This document shows positions 34,165 to 45,510 of a stretch of 64,000 nucleotides of DNA, in pieces; positions within the stretch are counted from its first letter, which is position 1; each line of letters opens with the position of its first letter. The stretch is from Magnaporthiopsis rhizophila (lineage: Eukaryota; Ascomycota; Sordariomycetes; Magnaporthales; Magnaporthaceae): the NCBI GenBank assembly GCA_003049465.1, contig PYSS01000162.1, positions 1 to 64,000 of the forward strand, in the 5' to 3' direction. Both the position numbers and the translations under genes were made by a program. A model generated the notes under the pieces. It saw only the letters and a list, made by a program, of their open reading frames with translations. It made no database searches and was not told the origin of the DNA.

Positions 34165-35160
34165 TGTTTCGTCGGCCCGAGCCGAGTATGTCTATCCCGA
34201 CCTTTGTCTGCTTGTCGTCGCTTCCTTTGACGTCGCGGGTGCTTGCTTTTGTTGTGTCCAGGGAACGAGCCTGGATCCGGTGGGGGTGGGACGAATGCCT
34301 CACGGGCTGGCTGAGCCTCGCTGAGCTTCGTGGGCGTCTCCTTCGTGTTTCGTTTGCGTTCGGATGTGGGAGGCAGGGGGGCTGGTTCGGCGGCTCGGCT
34401 CAGCCTTTGGGTGTTCCCCTGGAATAAACACCGCCTGCAGCAAGTTCAATATCACGGCGAATTGCGGAAATCAATGACAAGCGGAAATGATGATGAAGAT
34501 CAGGCCGGCGTCGTCAGTGGGGAGCTCAATTGGTACGGACATGGAAGCTTAGCTTGCTCCAACGGCCAAAACGCTGTGGCGGTGAGACGCGGACCCCTAG
34601 CACTGATTCAGACTGTGGCTGGGGTTAAGGGGCCACTAAGTAATTCAGGTCACCCCTGGATCACGTATCACGGGCATGGCCACGCATTGATCCGTTGCTT
34701 TCCTATGGAATAACGACACCTACACCTACCTCCTAGGTACGGTGGGAGAATCTCAAATATCTCCTACATAAAGACATGTCTCGCTCCAGTGGGCTGGTGA
34801 ACTCGAATCCTCAAGAGAGCATCACCGGAACTGCCTGGCATCTCATCCGCCAATGCGCCAAAACACCTCGCCAGCGGTCCATGCTCAAAACACACCCTCC
34901 TGACTTCCAGTTTTATCCTGTCCCTTCTTTATGACTTTTTTTTTTTTTTTCTCACATTTCTTTTTTCTCTTCTCCCTCGTGTCCTGATTTCCTTCGTCCA
35001 GCATAACGTCAGCCAAGAAGAAGTCGCAAGTTGGCACCTCCGTCTCTCCTGAGCACGACTGGGGCACAGTGGCTTCTTCATCCCCTGCGGCCATCATGGC
35101 TCTCGAAAAGCCCCAGCTCCAGGACGCACAGCCATTCTCCATCCTCGGGGTGCTGCACAT
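34165..35160. other. Intergenic, no supported gene
   Basis: END3 5' flank and the 3' flank of the next minus-strand gene. Contains a tacctcctaggtac motif (34729-34740) and T-rich DNA near 34930-34980. A 91-codon minus frame (34885-35160) has no support. Confidence 0.5.
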
Positions 35161-37507
35161 CTAGTAGGACCGAATCGGTCCCTTCACCACGATCGCCGGC
35201 TTCGTCCTAACACCGTCCGGGGCGGTCTGGCGGGCTCCATCCGGGCAAGGCCGCTTGGGCGAGGGGCTGGTCGGATGCGAGATCTTCTTCCTCTTGGGCG
35301 AGCCGCCGTTGCTGCTCGAGCCCTCGCCGTTCTTGGAGTCGTCCGACCGCTTCCGCTTGTAGGAGGTGGGAGGGGCTTTCAGGAGGGACTTCTTCTTGAT
35401 CGACGAGGAACCCGGCACGTAGTCGTCGTCGTCCTCGCCGTCCGAGTTGCCCCCGTCGTCCGGCTCCTGGTACTCTCCATCGTCGCTCGTTCCGTCGTCG
35501 ATGACGATGACGGGCACTGGGGGTTTCGGAGCCGGCGTCCTCTGGCCCTGTTGAGTTGACTGGCCCTGCTGGCCTTGCAGTGCTGGCCGGCCCTGTGCCG
35601 GCAGCGGTCTGCTCGTCTGGCCGGCGGGCACCGAGGGCTTCGGAGTTGCTCTCCTCTGGCCCTCCTGGCCCTGCGGACCTGGCTGGGCCTGTGCTGGCGG
35701 CGGCCTAGCCGTCTGACCGACGGGCCCGGAGGCTCTCGGAGCCGCCTTCTCCTGGTCCTGCTGGCCCTGTGCTGAGGGCGGGATGAACATTCGGCCCACG
35801 GGCCCGTCATACCCCGGCCCCATCGAACCTTGACCCAAGGGCGACTGAGTCTTGGGCCTGGGCTGCGCTATGGGGCGCCCCATGGGCCGCGCAGCCTTCT
35901 GTGGCTTGGAGATTTTCATCCTCATCCCGTCTGATGGCTTCTGGCCGGGCCGCCTAAGAATGCCGGGCGCCACGGCTACGGGCCTGTCCTGAAGCCGCCG
36001 GCGGTCGCGGGGCGCCCCGGAATCGCCGTGCTGGCCGCCGGCGGGCCTGGGCGGGATCGGGAGCGGGACGTCCATATGCCTGCCGCCGTCGCGGATCCGG
36101 GCCTCGGCGTTCAGGAGGCTCTTGTCAGGGCCTCCGAGTCTCGCCATCATGTCGTTCTCGAGGGCGACGCGGCGGTTGAAGTCGAGCTCAAATACGGTTG
36201 GCTCGAGGCCGACCTCGCCCATGTCCTCGAATGGGATCTCGAACATGAACATGCTGGCCCGGTTGCCATCGAGAATGCGCGCAAACTCCGGGAATCCCAT
36301 GAAGGTGAGGTAAGAGCGGCCCCATTGCACATGCGTCTTGGTGTTTCCGTGGATGGCCAGCCTTGGTCCGGGGACTCCCTCGAGCTCGAGCTCGAACGCC
36401 TCGCCCATCTCTCCTGCCCGTCTCAGCTCCTCGACGCGAAGGCGGCAGTTCTCGCAGTCCTCGACGTACTGCGCGACCTTCTCGTGCTCATTCATGTACA
36501 GCTTCTCGAATTCCTGCACCTCGACGAGGCTGAGATCCAGCAGCAGCGCGACTTGCTTGAGCTTGCGGATTCCGGAGCTCAGGACCTTCATGACCGCCAG
36601 CTGTATACCCGGTGGGAGGTCGTTCCACTGCTTGATCTCAGAGTAGAGCTTCGGGCGCTTCTTGCCGCCCGGACTCGAAGTAGTAGGGGGCTGTGAGAGG
36701 GCTAGTTAGTGCTTATGGCCTCGCACTGATCATCCAAAATGCAAAAAAAAGATGAATCTGAAGATTTCTCTGGAAATCATCTGATCGGACAGGAGCTATA
36801 AAATTGGATGTCTATACCTTTTCGACAGGACGATCCTCGTCCTCATCAGAAGAGATCACCAGGGTGGGAATGATATTCTTGGGGCGCCCGTTCTCCGTGG
36901 AGGCTCCATGCTTCTTCTTCTTCGGCTTGGACGCGTCGTCGGACGCAGGACGCTGACTGCCGAACGCGGAGATTGCATCTCGATGATTCTCGGGAGCAGC
37001 CGCGGCGATAGCGGCCCTTGAACTGCCGGCCTGCGGGTCCGCGGGGGGCGTCGTTCCATTCATGTTGCCGGCGGCCATGGCCTGCCTCTGCCGCTTGGCA
37101 TACGCCTTCCACTCCGCCTCCATCTGCGCCTTGCACTTTGCGAAAAAGTCCGCCACCTAGGCGCTCTTGTCTCGACTCGTCAAGCCAGGAAGCTGGTGGC
37201 GCTCCTCGCCGCGGCTCTCGTCCAGCTCGTACGGCGGGGTAGCGCGCGGGTCCAGCCTCGGGAGCGGGTCCTCGCTGTTGAGGACGAACCGGCCGGCGCC
37301 GCAGAGCTCGGCCATGGTGCTGTAGGGCGTGCGACCGTTGTGGTCCAGCGGGAGGGAGCGCTTGGGCAAGAGCAGGCTGAGAGCCGGGTTGAATGGGACT
37401 GCCTGGTGCGCAAAGGCTGGGCGGGTGTCGACCATGTCGTCAGGTTCCTCGTACGTGCTCGTCAGGCGCTTCCTGGCGCTTTCTCGAAGGCCCAGGTAGC
37501 TAGACAT
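35161..37507 (-). CDS. Nuclear-type fungal hypothetical protein interrupted by an in-frame TAG
   Basis: I do not recognise a named family. The ATG is at 37507 (MSSYLGL); exon 1 reads to a GTATAG donor at 36817 and exon 2 is 36690-35161, joined in phase 0 (VEK-PPTTSS). In-frame codon 117 of exon 1 (37159-37157) is TAG; reading continues in the same frame with unchanged composition on both sides, giving 739 residues if the stop is ignored. Exon 1 has a KKKKHG basic stretch and an acidic SSDEDED motif. The second exon starts with an ordered region of about 200 residues (helical, with QWNDLPPGIQLAVMKVLS and a globular part ending in FELDFNRRVALEND), followed by a long Pro/Gln/Gly-rich disordered tail with a DDDGE-type acidic patch and basic KRKR/KRKK signals, suggesting a nuclear protein. 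The TAG may be a sequencing error, a mutation, readthrough, or part of an unrecognised intron. Confidence 0.6.
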
Positions 37508-39375
37508 GATGGTCGGTTCCTCGGGCAACTGACTGTGTAGACGGATCTGCCGATAGAGACGAAGCGATGCGTCGAGGAATTGGGCCGAGGAGATGACAAA
37601 AGCTGAGGGGGGTAGATCAGCGAGATGGTGGATCGATCGGGTAATCGAGATTTATCAAGGGACGAATGCTCTAGAAGAGATTCAGAGATCGGATTTGGGA
37701 GATGCTGTTGAATCGACGGCAGAACCGAGATCGATGAGGAAGCAAGAATGGTCGGATATTGAGACCAAAGATAGATACCAGGACTAGAATTCAGGATGTC
37801 GGTCGATCAAGGATTGATGTGGTATCAACGGTCAAATGTGCAAGCAACCAAGAGATCAAACAAAAGGGGACCCAAGGCGAAAAACGTGGTCGAAATAACT
37901 GAAGGGCCTAAGGTTGAAAATGGTGTAGAAAGATCTCAAGGTCGACAGGTCTTCGGATATCGAGGACCAAGGTCCAAAAGAAGATTAAGGAGATCGAGGG
38001 CGCTTTAGTGAGATGAAGTAAAGCAAAGTCCGACGAGAGAATTGAGGCAGTCGATGAATCAAGGCAGTCCAATCGATGGATCAGGGCAGCCGATTGGTCG
38101 ATATGCCGGCGAGGATTGGGAGACGGATGGAAGTTGACGAGAAGGAGAGAAAACAGCGCGCGGGTGGGTGCGGGGTGGTGGTGGTGCCTTTATATAGAGC
38201 GTCGCAGGCCTTGCCCCTCCTCGGAAGAAGGAAAGAATACGAGGGGCTGGGAAGGTTTGTTTGCCTCCTATTTTCATGCTATTGTTGTTGGAATAGTAGC
38301 AAGCTGATTGGCCCATCGGGGTGGCTCGAGGGGGGCCGTTCTGCCTCCGCCCCTGACGCCTGCATGAGCTGGTGCGGGAGCTCTGACTTCAAGGCAACAG
38401 TGATTGGCGGGCGAGTGAGCATCGAGCCCGACGGGAGGCTGGGGAGAAAAGATCAGATATCCAGGTGGGGTCCCTCATATGAGGAGGAGGAGGGTGGCGT
38501 CAATAGAGGTATGGGGTGGGTCAATGGATATTGCCGGCCGGGGTGGCGTTAAGAGAGACTGCCTGCCTGGCCCGGATGGTGTTGGAATCTGGAATATCAG
38601 ATCCCTCTCACCTGCAGCTCACCTTGAGGTCAGCCAGTAGACTACGTACAGTTGACAAGGGTTTTCGTGCAGACACTTGTGAGGATGGGAGTGCGTGGCA
38701 GTAGAATACTGCTTTCTGTAGAGCATTTATTTGACTCTATCTCTAAATGTTTCTCAATTACGTATAATGTATCGCAGCTATAGACTATCTTCATGTTGAG
38801 CGGAGGGCTATCTCCGCCTGAAGTGAGCACCAAGGCGGTGCGTGTAGACACTGTGAAGACGGGAGCCGTAATATTGGGACATTGCTTTTCTGTAGAGCCT
38901 TTACCTGGCTCTATCTCTAAATGCTTCTCAGGTACAAATAATGTGTCGAAGCTAAAGGAAAAGAAAAGCCGCGAAATATGTAGGCGGCCAAGCTGTATGC
39001 AGTATCTTCATGTTGAGCGAAGTGCTATCTCCGCTCATAGGGGGGCCAGGCTGATGCGAATCCATCGCTGGGATGCCAACAGATCGTCTGACTAGTACGA
39101 CGGGGTATAAACTGCTCTCCAACGCCTGTTTTGCTGCCCCCATAAACGCACGCTTGCTCGTGTGGCTAACATCTTGTGATCGTATTGTGGAAGTGTGCCT
39201 GCCAATAGAAAGACGAAGAAAGGAAAGCAATATCGAGTTAGAAGAAACACATGAAAAAAAAAGATAGACGCGAGATGTGAAGAAAAAGAGGCGAGATATT
39301 AAAGTGTTTACGGCGGTAGGGCGGAAGACGAAGAGGAAGATGCATACGGCAGCTGTCGACTGGGAAGTGGCTCTT
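37508..39375. other. Purine-rich and repeat-bearing intergenic region, no supported gene
   Basis: From about 37560 to 38060 the plus strand is strongly A/G-rich with reiterated gatc/gatcaagg-like words. 38662-39040 holds a diverged direct repeat (separate entry). No frame has a recognisable product. Confidence 0.55.
38662..39040. repeat. Two diverged direct-repeat copies (about 170-200 bp each)
   Basis: Copy 1 (about 38668-38815) and copy 2 (about 38847-39033) share, in order, agacact, tgtagagc, ctctatctctaaatg, ttctca, ataatgt and tcttcatgttgagcg, then ctatctccgc. Many of the differences between copies are C/T or G/A changes, with some transversions and a roughly 35-bp insertion in copy 2. 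I see no terminal structure of a named element. Confidence 0.7.
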
Positions 39376-40518
39376 CTATGTCATTTCGCTGTCTTTGTCG
39401 TCGATAAACGGAACAAAGAATTCACGATCGATGTAGCGCTCTCGGTCGTGGTTATTGCTCGCCGTAAGCCCCGAGTCCGGGCCCGAGTCGCCCATCTCGG
39501 CATCGCTCGTCTCGTCGTAGGTCTCCTGAATGGACCTCTTGGAGGGGGTGTCACGGGCCAGTTGGGGACCTGGGGCTGCGGCGACCTGGCGGTCGTGCTT
39601 AGCGACCGCGCGCCTGGCCTCAAGTATGTCCTGGTAGGCCCTGAGCCAGAACTTGGTGTCTTCGTCAAAGCTTGTGCAGAACCGCTGCCTGTTGACAAAC
39701 TGAACGGCCCGGACGATGTTAACGCCGAAGACGGTCATGATATAGGCGGCAACGACGGCGGCGGAGCGGTTGTTGCCGCTCTCGCAGAAGACAAGAACCT
39801 TGCCGCGGCGAAACCTGTCCTTGTCGATGGCGATATGGCCGGGGGCGACCACGGCGTCGGCCGGCGCGGCGGCCGATGCTGATTCTGATGTTGATGCTGG
39901 TGCTGATGCTGGTGCTGGTGCTGGTGATGTTGTGGCCGGCGCAGGCACGGCAGCCTGGGAGCGGTAGATGTCCAGCATGTGATCGTTTATCTTCCGGGTG
40001 ACGGCGGGGAAGACGCGGATCAGTTCCTGGTTGCTCGAGACGTCAACGTGGTCGGCGACGATTCCCAGCTCCTTGGCGGTGCGCTCGACGCTCATGCCGC
40101 GAATCTCGGCGATGCGGCTGTCCCGCACGGCCAGCAGCATGGTTATGCGCTCGCGCCTCACAAAGTCGCGGTCCTTGGCGACGCCCCAGGGACCGAGATA
40201 GAGGAAGTCGAGGATGGACTGGGCCTTTCGGCGCATGTCGTAGTCCCAGTTGGTGGTGCCGTCGGTGGCCATGTGTGCGCGGTTCTGCGTGATGATGCGC
40301 AGATCGTCGGCGCCAAGCATGGCCGGGTCCACGTTTTCGTACGACGGCACGATGGCGAAGTGGTTGCTGCTCATGATGGCCGGGATGGCAATGCATGGCG
40401 GGCTGGGCGGTCGGGTTACGAACGGCCCGGCCGGTGAGATGCCAGGAACGAGGTGCTGTACGCTTTCCTCCTTTATGTCCCGACAGTCGGCGCCCGTTGG
40501 CGACGCGCCTGGGACCAT
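39376..40518 (-). CDS. Dual-specificity/tyrosine phosphatase-like protein
   Basis: Single exon of 380 residues from the ATG at 40518; no in-frame ATG lies further upstream before the frame closes, although a GTG does. The phosphatase P-loop reads VLVFCESGNNRSAAVVAAY near residue 243, a CX5R motif with both catalytic Cys and Arg, but the usual His before Cys is Phe. The upstream domain (AQSILDFLYLGPW...RERITMLLAV) fits the start of a DSP/STYX fold, and the KINDHMLDIYRS helix precedes the P-loop. A Pro/Ala/Ser-rich insert (about 200-230) sits between that helix and the P-loop. The general-acid Asp is not obvious; candidates lie in VADHVDVSSN. This resembles the STYX-like group of fungal DSPs. 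Activity is uncertain. Confidence 0.8.
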   Translation of the reverse strand: MVPGASPTGADCRDIKEESVQHLVPGISPAGPFVTRPPSPPCIAIPAIMSSNHFAIVPSYENVDPAMLGADDLRIITQNRAHMATDGTTNWDYDMRRKAQSILDFLYLGPWGVAKDRDFVRRERITMLLAVRDSRIAEIRGMSVERTAKELGIVADHVDVSSNQELIRVFPAVTRKINDHMLDIYRSQAAVPAPATTSPAPAPASAPASTSESASAAAPADAVVAPGHIAIDKDRFRRGKVLVFCESGNNRSAAVVAAYIMTVFGVNIVRAVQFVNRQRFCTSFDEDTKFWLRAYQDILEARRAVAKHDRQVAAAPGPQLARDTPSKRSIQETYDETSDAEMGDSGPDSGLTASNNHDRERYIDREFFVPFIDDKDSEMT

Positions 40519-41430
40519 GGTGGAGGCTGCGACTTGGCCAATCTGGACGAGGAGGAGAAGGATACAATCGAAGGGTGGAAGACAATTTAGGTGACAACGA
40601 AAAGAGACGCGATGTGCGTCGCCCAGCCCAAGTACCAAGGTAGGAGTTCCCTTTGGTGGGCATGCAAGGGATGAAAAGATGGGCTTGATCAGGCAGGCAG
40701 CCGGTTCCACTTGGCCCTTTAGGCTACCTAAGCGGGCAACAGGCAGGGCGAGCTAGGGTGTCAATATGGTAAGGCTTGTGTTACGGTCGTTGGCTCAACG
40801 TCGTTCCCGGCCGATCTTGGTCGAGGACGGAATTGAGGTGTGATTATCCTACATAGGGTTGCCGCATGGAGTGTAAACTGGTGGTATCAATGATTGGAAG
40901 AGTGGGGGGGGGAGTCGAGTGAGAATGGACGTGTGTAGTGGCGTTGCTCCTTCCCCGCCCAGAAAACGAGAATAGCCCATCGACGGGTAGCGGCAGACGA
41001 CATGGCAAAAAGACGACTAGCTGCCGTCTTGGATAGCCTGGCCCGACAAAATCCCCGCTTCAGTCCGTCTAGCGCAGCCGAGACGATACATGGAGGGTAC
41101 CTGCTGATAGATGATATAATTCTCTTCGGGGGGTCGGTCCGATAGCTGGCGCCCATGCACTGGGCTGCAGCCGCAATTCGTCGCATGCCTTTGACGCACG
41201 TTGACGACATGGATCTCATCGGGCGCTTCACATTTCATCCGCTATTTGGGGTGCTTTCGCAAGTTCAGTTCCATCGGTGCCTCTCGTGCTTAATTGAAGG
41301 CGAGGAGCATTGGGGATAAGGCAGAAGATGCCGGAACGCAACTTTATAAGGTGACCAAATCAATGGCATAATATTACAGCCAAATAAATCCCGGACACCT
41401 GGGTCTGTCCAACAATCCACCGCGCGGGGG
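40519..41430. other. Intergenic, no supported gene
   Basis: 5' flank of the phosphatase gene and 3' flank of the Spo7-like gene. No structure recognised apart from a gctaccta word near 40723. Confidence 0.5.
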
Positions 41431-42933
41431 CTACTCCTTTGGTGGAACTGATGGTACCGGTGACCGCGAAGACGACTTCCTGGCCTGTCGCACACCCTCC
41501 TCGCCACCCAGCGGTGTCGCCTCCTTGCCGGGACTCCCGCCGGCAGCCTCCTTGGCGAGCGGTGACGGAATGTCGGGCGTAACAGACCTTGACTCGGGCC
41601 GCTTTTGCGCCCGTTGAGAGCCAGACGTGGACAGGTTCTTCTTCCGCCGTATCTCGGACGCGTTGGAGGCCGTGCTGGCCCTGCGCGACACTCCACCGCT
41701 GCTACCGACTGCCTCGTCTATCTCGACCGTCGGCGTGGGACTCCGCGACGGCGTGTTGCTGTTGGACATGCTGCCCCTGCGCACACTTCCACTGCGGGAC
41801 CGCCGATGCTCCGACCCCAGTCCGTGACGCGATGCCAGCGACCCTTTCTCGCTGGCAAGCTGGTGGTGATGATGATGGTGATGATGATGGTGGTGGTGGA
41901 GGTGATGGGCTCCAGCCGGCGGCCCCGTCTCCACGATCCGGTACCAAGGTAGCCACCACAACCAGCCACCGCGCTCCTTTCTCAAGCGGCGGTCGCGCTC
42001 CTTGAGCTTGACACCGATGAGGGCACGTCTCTCGTTCTCGCGCTCCCAATACTCTGTTCGGTAGAGTTCCCAGTTCTCGCGAAAGGTTGGGCTGAAGGGC
42101 TTGGCAAGAAGCAATAACTTGACATAATCGCCGCCGGGCGCAAGGTCCTCCTCGTGTCCGCTCATGCTGCCCACGCCTCCCAAGCCGCCAATTCCCGCCA
42201 TGCCCATGCCAATGCCCATTCCAGGGCCTCCCACGCGCTCCTCGTCCTCGCTCACGATGGGGAGGGTGGGGTGGCCCTGGGCCGACAGCTTCAGCTCGAC
42301 GTCGACCTCGCGCAGGACGGATGGGTCGACCCAGCGATACGACGAGCCTGGATGGCCGCCGCTGCTGGAAAAGATGCCATACCTTAGGATCCAGGCGACG
42401 GTCGAAAAGGCTTCGGCCCACCAAGGCCGCTTATCGGCTACAAGCTTGAGGTTGAAGCCGCGCAGGCCGCGGTTGGAGATGTTGTACCAGCGGCGCGGCC
42501 AGCGCACGCCGCGGTCCCAGATGCCTGTGGCCCAGACCAGGATCACCGTGATGACGCCTCCCATGAAGCAGACGCGCTCTGCAACCTCGACGACCCAGTA
42601 AACGGAGCCGCCAACGCCGCGGCCGTCCTCGCGCGGCGCGAAGAAGAGCGCGTATCCAAAGCCGACCGTCCACAGCGTGAGCAGCGTTAAGAAGAAGCCG
42701 TGGTGACGGCGCCGCGCGCGCAGCTCCAGATATTGCGCCCGCAGCGACGCCTCGAGCACCAGCAGGTTGAGGTAGATCATGGACGGTGAGCTCGGCGTGT
42801 GCACCAACGGGTCTCCGGGCTTGGCGGAGGCGACCGCCGCCGACACGGGGCTCGTGCCGCCAACGCTCTTGGCCACCTCTTCCCGTCCGGGCAGCGGGGC
42901 TCCCTTGACGATCGAGTCGAGGTCGTCCGCCAT
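41431..42933 (-). CDS. Spo7-like subunit of the Nem1-Spo7 phosphatase
   Basis: Intronless, 500 residues. Spo7 is the nuclear envelope/ER regulatory partner of Nem1, which dephosphorylates the phosphatidate phosphatase Pah1. The diagnostic block IYLNLLVLEASLRAQYLELRARRRHH lies near residues 53-78, followed by transmembrane segments at about 79-98 and 121-139, then the conserved WDRGVRWPRRWYNISNRGLRGFNLKLV. The middle part (KPFSPTFRENWELYRTEYWERENERR) is also typical of filamentous-fungal members. A His-run of 12 preceded by AHHL occurs near residue 355, and the last 130 residues are Ser/Arg-rich and disordered. Longer than yeast Spo7, as usual in filamentous fungi. Gly/Met repeats (GMGIGMGMAGIGG) lie near residue 235. 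Confidence 0.9.
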   Translation of the reverse strand: MADDLDSIVKGAPLPGREEVAKSVGGTSPVSAAVASAKPGDPLVHTPSSPSMIYLNLLVLEASLRAQYLELRARRRHHGFFLTLLTLWTVGFGYALFFAPREDGRGVGGSVYWVVEVAERVCFMGGVITVILVWATGIWDRGVRWPRRWYNISNRGLRGFNLKLVADKRPWWAEAFSTVAWILRYGIFSSSGGHPGSSYRWVDPSVLREVDVELKLSAQGHPTLPIVSEDEERVGGPGMGIGMGMAGIGGLGGVGSMSGHEEDLAPGGDYVKLLLLAKPFSPTFRENWELYRTEYWERENERRALIGVKLKERDRRLRKERGGWLWWLPWYRIVETGPPAGAHHLHHHHHHHHHHHHQLASEKGSLASRHGLGSEHRRSRSGSVRRGSMSNSNTPSRSPTPTVEIDEAVGSSGGVSRRASTASNASEIRRKKNLSTSGSQRAQKRPESRSVTPDIPSPLAKEAAGGSPGKEATPLGGEEGVRQARKSSSRSPVPSVPPKE

Positions 42934-43701
42934 TGTGAGGATGAGTAAGGTCGAGGATTAGGGCCCGAGGCGAGGGAGGCAGGTGGGCGATAAAAATGGT
43001 TCGATGGAGCGGTGAAATTTTCGTTTTCTTTTTTAGGGTCTGACCGGAGCCGGCTCCGAGGCGTTCCCTTCTCGTGCACCCCCCCCGAGTGAGTAAAGTC
43101 AGGGTCGGGCAGGCCGCGAGACAGCTCCGGGTTCCGTTTGCATGCGTACGTTCGTCTGACGGGCTGCGTCTCGGCGGAGGGCGTGATGCGATAGTGCCGG
43201 GTCGGGTTGGTAAACGGCGATAAGGGGCTGTGGCGCCGGAATTAGCTGCTGGCTATTAGCTCCGCAAGCCCCGTGCGGGAATTGGAACACACCAGGCCGT
43301 TGCATACTGCTAACGTCATCGCTTTCACTGAGAATCGAGACTTTTTAGTGGGCCACGTCTCTGGTCGGGCTGATTGAACTCCGATAATGGGGCGCCCTTT
43401 TGGGCGGCGGGGTCCTTCAGCAGCGCCCTTGTTCCCCTTGTTCGGCGAGCTGGGGGTGGGCCTCGAATCCCGTGGCGTCGCGCATCCCAGGGCGAGAAAT
43501 CGATCAGCTGGGCCCCGCGTCCAATCCGCTGAGTTGATTGAGACGCATCCCTGCACCTGAATCTGACACGCAACGCGTAGGAACCTCGGGCGCTTCAGAG
43601 TCTCCGACGGAATTAGGGAGCGCCTGCCTGGGCTCTATCGTGTACATGATAAATCGTCATCTCGGCCCCTGCCCTCGGGCGCCGTCCCCCTCGCCACGGT
43701 C
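42934..43701. other. Divergent promoter region, no gene seen
   Basis: About 770 bp between the Spo7-like gene (-) and the hydrolase (+). No open frame is convincing and no regulatory site can be named. Confidence 0.5.
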
Positions 43702-45510
43702 ATGCTCAAGCACCTGCGTGTGATTGTACCTGCGCCCGGAAGACAGCCGGCATCCTCGCCCACTGCCCACCGATTCCCCGACCACGACAGCCACCACAGC
43801 GGCAGCATCGTCATCGCCATGGCGGCCGACACCACAGGCCCACCTCCCTCCCAACGGCCGATGCTGGCTTCCCAGCGCGCCAAGGAACAGAACCCTCAGT
43901 CGGGACAAGACGCGCCCAAGGGCATGGGAGCGTTCTTCCCACTCGGCTACAAGGAGGCTGCATATCAGTGGGTGAGTAGCCGATTATGAGATGCAAATCA
44001 CCCTTACCTACCCCCTCACCCACTGGTCTCTGGGCTAATTCTTTGCCTTTGAACACGCCAGTGGACAAGCGTTACGGCTCCCGTTGCCCAGCAAAACGTT
44101 CTTTCCTACATCCCACACATAAGGCCGGCAGCCACCGCGGAGGCGGCAGCAACCAAAGCCGGCGACGCCGAGGTCGCAAAGACTGCCGACCCGTACGGCA
44201 ACCGGATCTGGCGCACGTCCATGGTCCAGCTCTCGGGAAAGGACCGGGCGTTGAACGAGTTTTCGGTTGAGCGGGTGGGCGAGAAGGTCGATGACACGCT
44301 CGTGGTGGTGCATGGCTACGGCGCCGGCCTCGGCTTCTTCTACAAAAACTTCGAGCCCCTGAGCCGGCTAAAGGGGTGGAAGCTATACGCCCTCGATATG
44401 CTTGGCATGGGTAACTCGAGCCGTCCCGCCTTCAAACTCCCCAAGTCGAAAGACCCGATCGAGCGCACGCGCGAGGCCGAGGACTGGTTTGTCGATTCGC
44501 TCGAGGAATGGAGGCGCATCCGCAAGATCGAGCGTTTTACGTTGCTGGGCCATTCGCTGGGCGGCTACCTTGCGGTATCTTACGCTGTCAAGTACCCGGG
44601 ACGACTCAACAAGCTCATCCTAGCCTCGCCCGTTGGCATCCCCGAGGACCCCTACGCCACGAGCACGCAGCACGAGGACTCGACCATGTCCAACGAGTTT
44701 ACCCAGGATCAGGAGACCATCGTGTCGCGAAAGAATCCACCACACGTTGGCGACAACAATAACTTTCTCAACGCGCGCTCCAAGACGTCCGCCACCCCAA
44801 GCGCCACCGCTGCCGCAGTCCAGGCCGACGGCGGCAAAACCCGAGAGACAAACTCGACTGGAGCACCACGGAGACCGCTGAATAAGTGGATTGTCTGGCT
44901 CTGGGACGCAAACGTCTCACCCTTCAGTCTCGTCCGCCTCTCGGGCCCCTTTGGTCCCCGCCTCGTGTCGGGCTGGACCAGCCGCCGTTTCAGCCACCTG
45001 CCCGACCCAGAGTCGAGAGCACTGCACGACTACGCGTACTCGCTCTTTCGCCAGCGTGGCAGCGGGGAGTACGCTCTGCCTTATATCCTCGCGCCTGGCG
45101 CCTTCGCCCGCAGACCCATCATCAACCGGATAGACGAACTCGGAAGGCAAGTCATCAAAACCCCCGCCGCTGCGGCTGCGGCAACGACAACGGCAACTAC
45201 CACCAAGCAGGCCGAGGTCCGTGAAACGGGCATCCCTGTCGTCTTCATGTACGGCGACAGCGACTGGATGGATGTCAAAGGCGGCTACGCAGCGGCTGAG
45301 AGACTTCAGGCACGCTCCCGCGAGGCCCTCCTGCACGGCACACCCGAGGAGAAGCGCAACGAGAAGGGCACGGCGAGAGTCGTCATCGTCTCCAAGGCTG
45401 GCCACCACCTCTACATCGACAACCCAGACGAGTTCAACAAGATCCTCACGGGGGAGATGAAAGCCACGAGCAAGGACAGCCGAAAGGAGAGAGAGTCATC
45501 TAGAAGTTAA
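43702..45510 (+). CDS. CGI-58/Cld1-type alpha/beta hydrolase
   Basis: Exons 43702-43971 and 44062-45510 (572 residues; 90-nt intron, GTGAGT..CCAG, phase 0, giving AYQW-WTSV). The alpha/beta-hydrolase core is clear: VVVHGYGAGLGFFYKNF (oxyanion region), LLGHSLGGYLA with the nucleophile Ser near 253, and HHLYIDNPDEFN near 538 with the catalytic His. The latter also fits the HX4D acyltransferase motif of the ABHD4/ABHD5 (CGI-58) group, to which the yeast cardiolipin phospholipase Cld1 and Ict1 belong. The catalytic acid is probably the Asp in GDSDWMD. The N-terminal 39 residues before MAADTT are basic and could be a mitochondrial presequence; the start at 43819 is an alternative with better context (gccATGg). 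Low-complexity inserts occur near 290-330 and 455-470. Confidence 0.88.
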
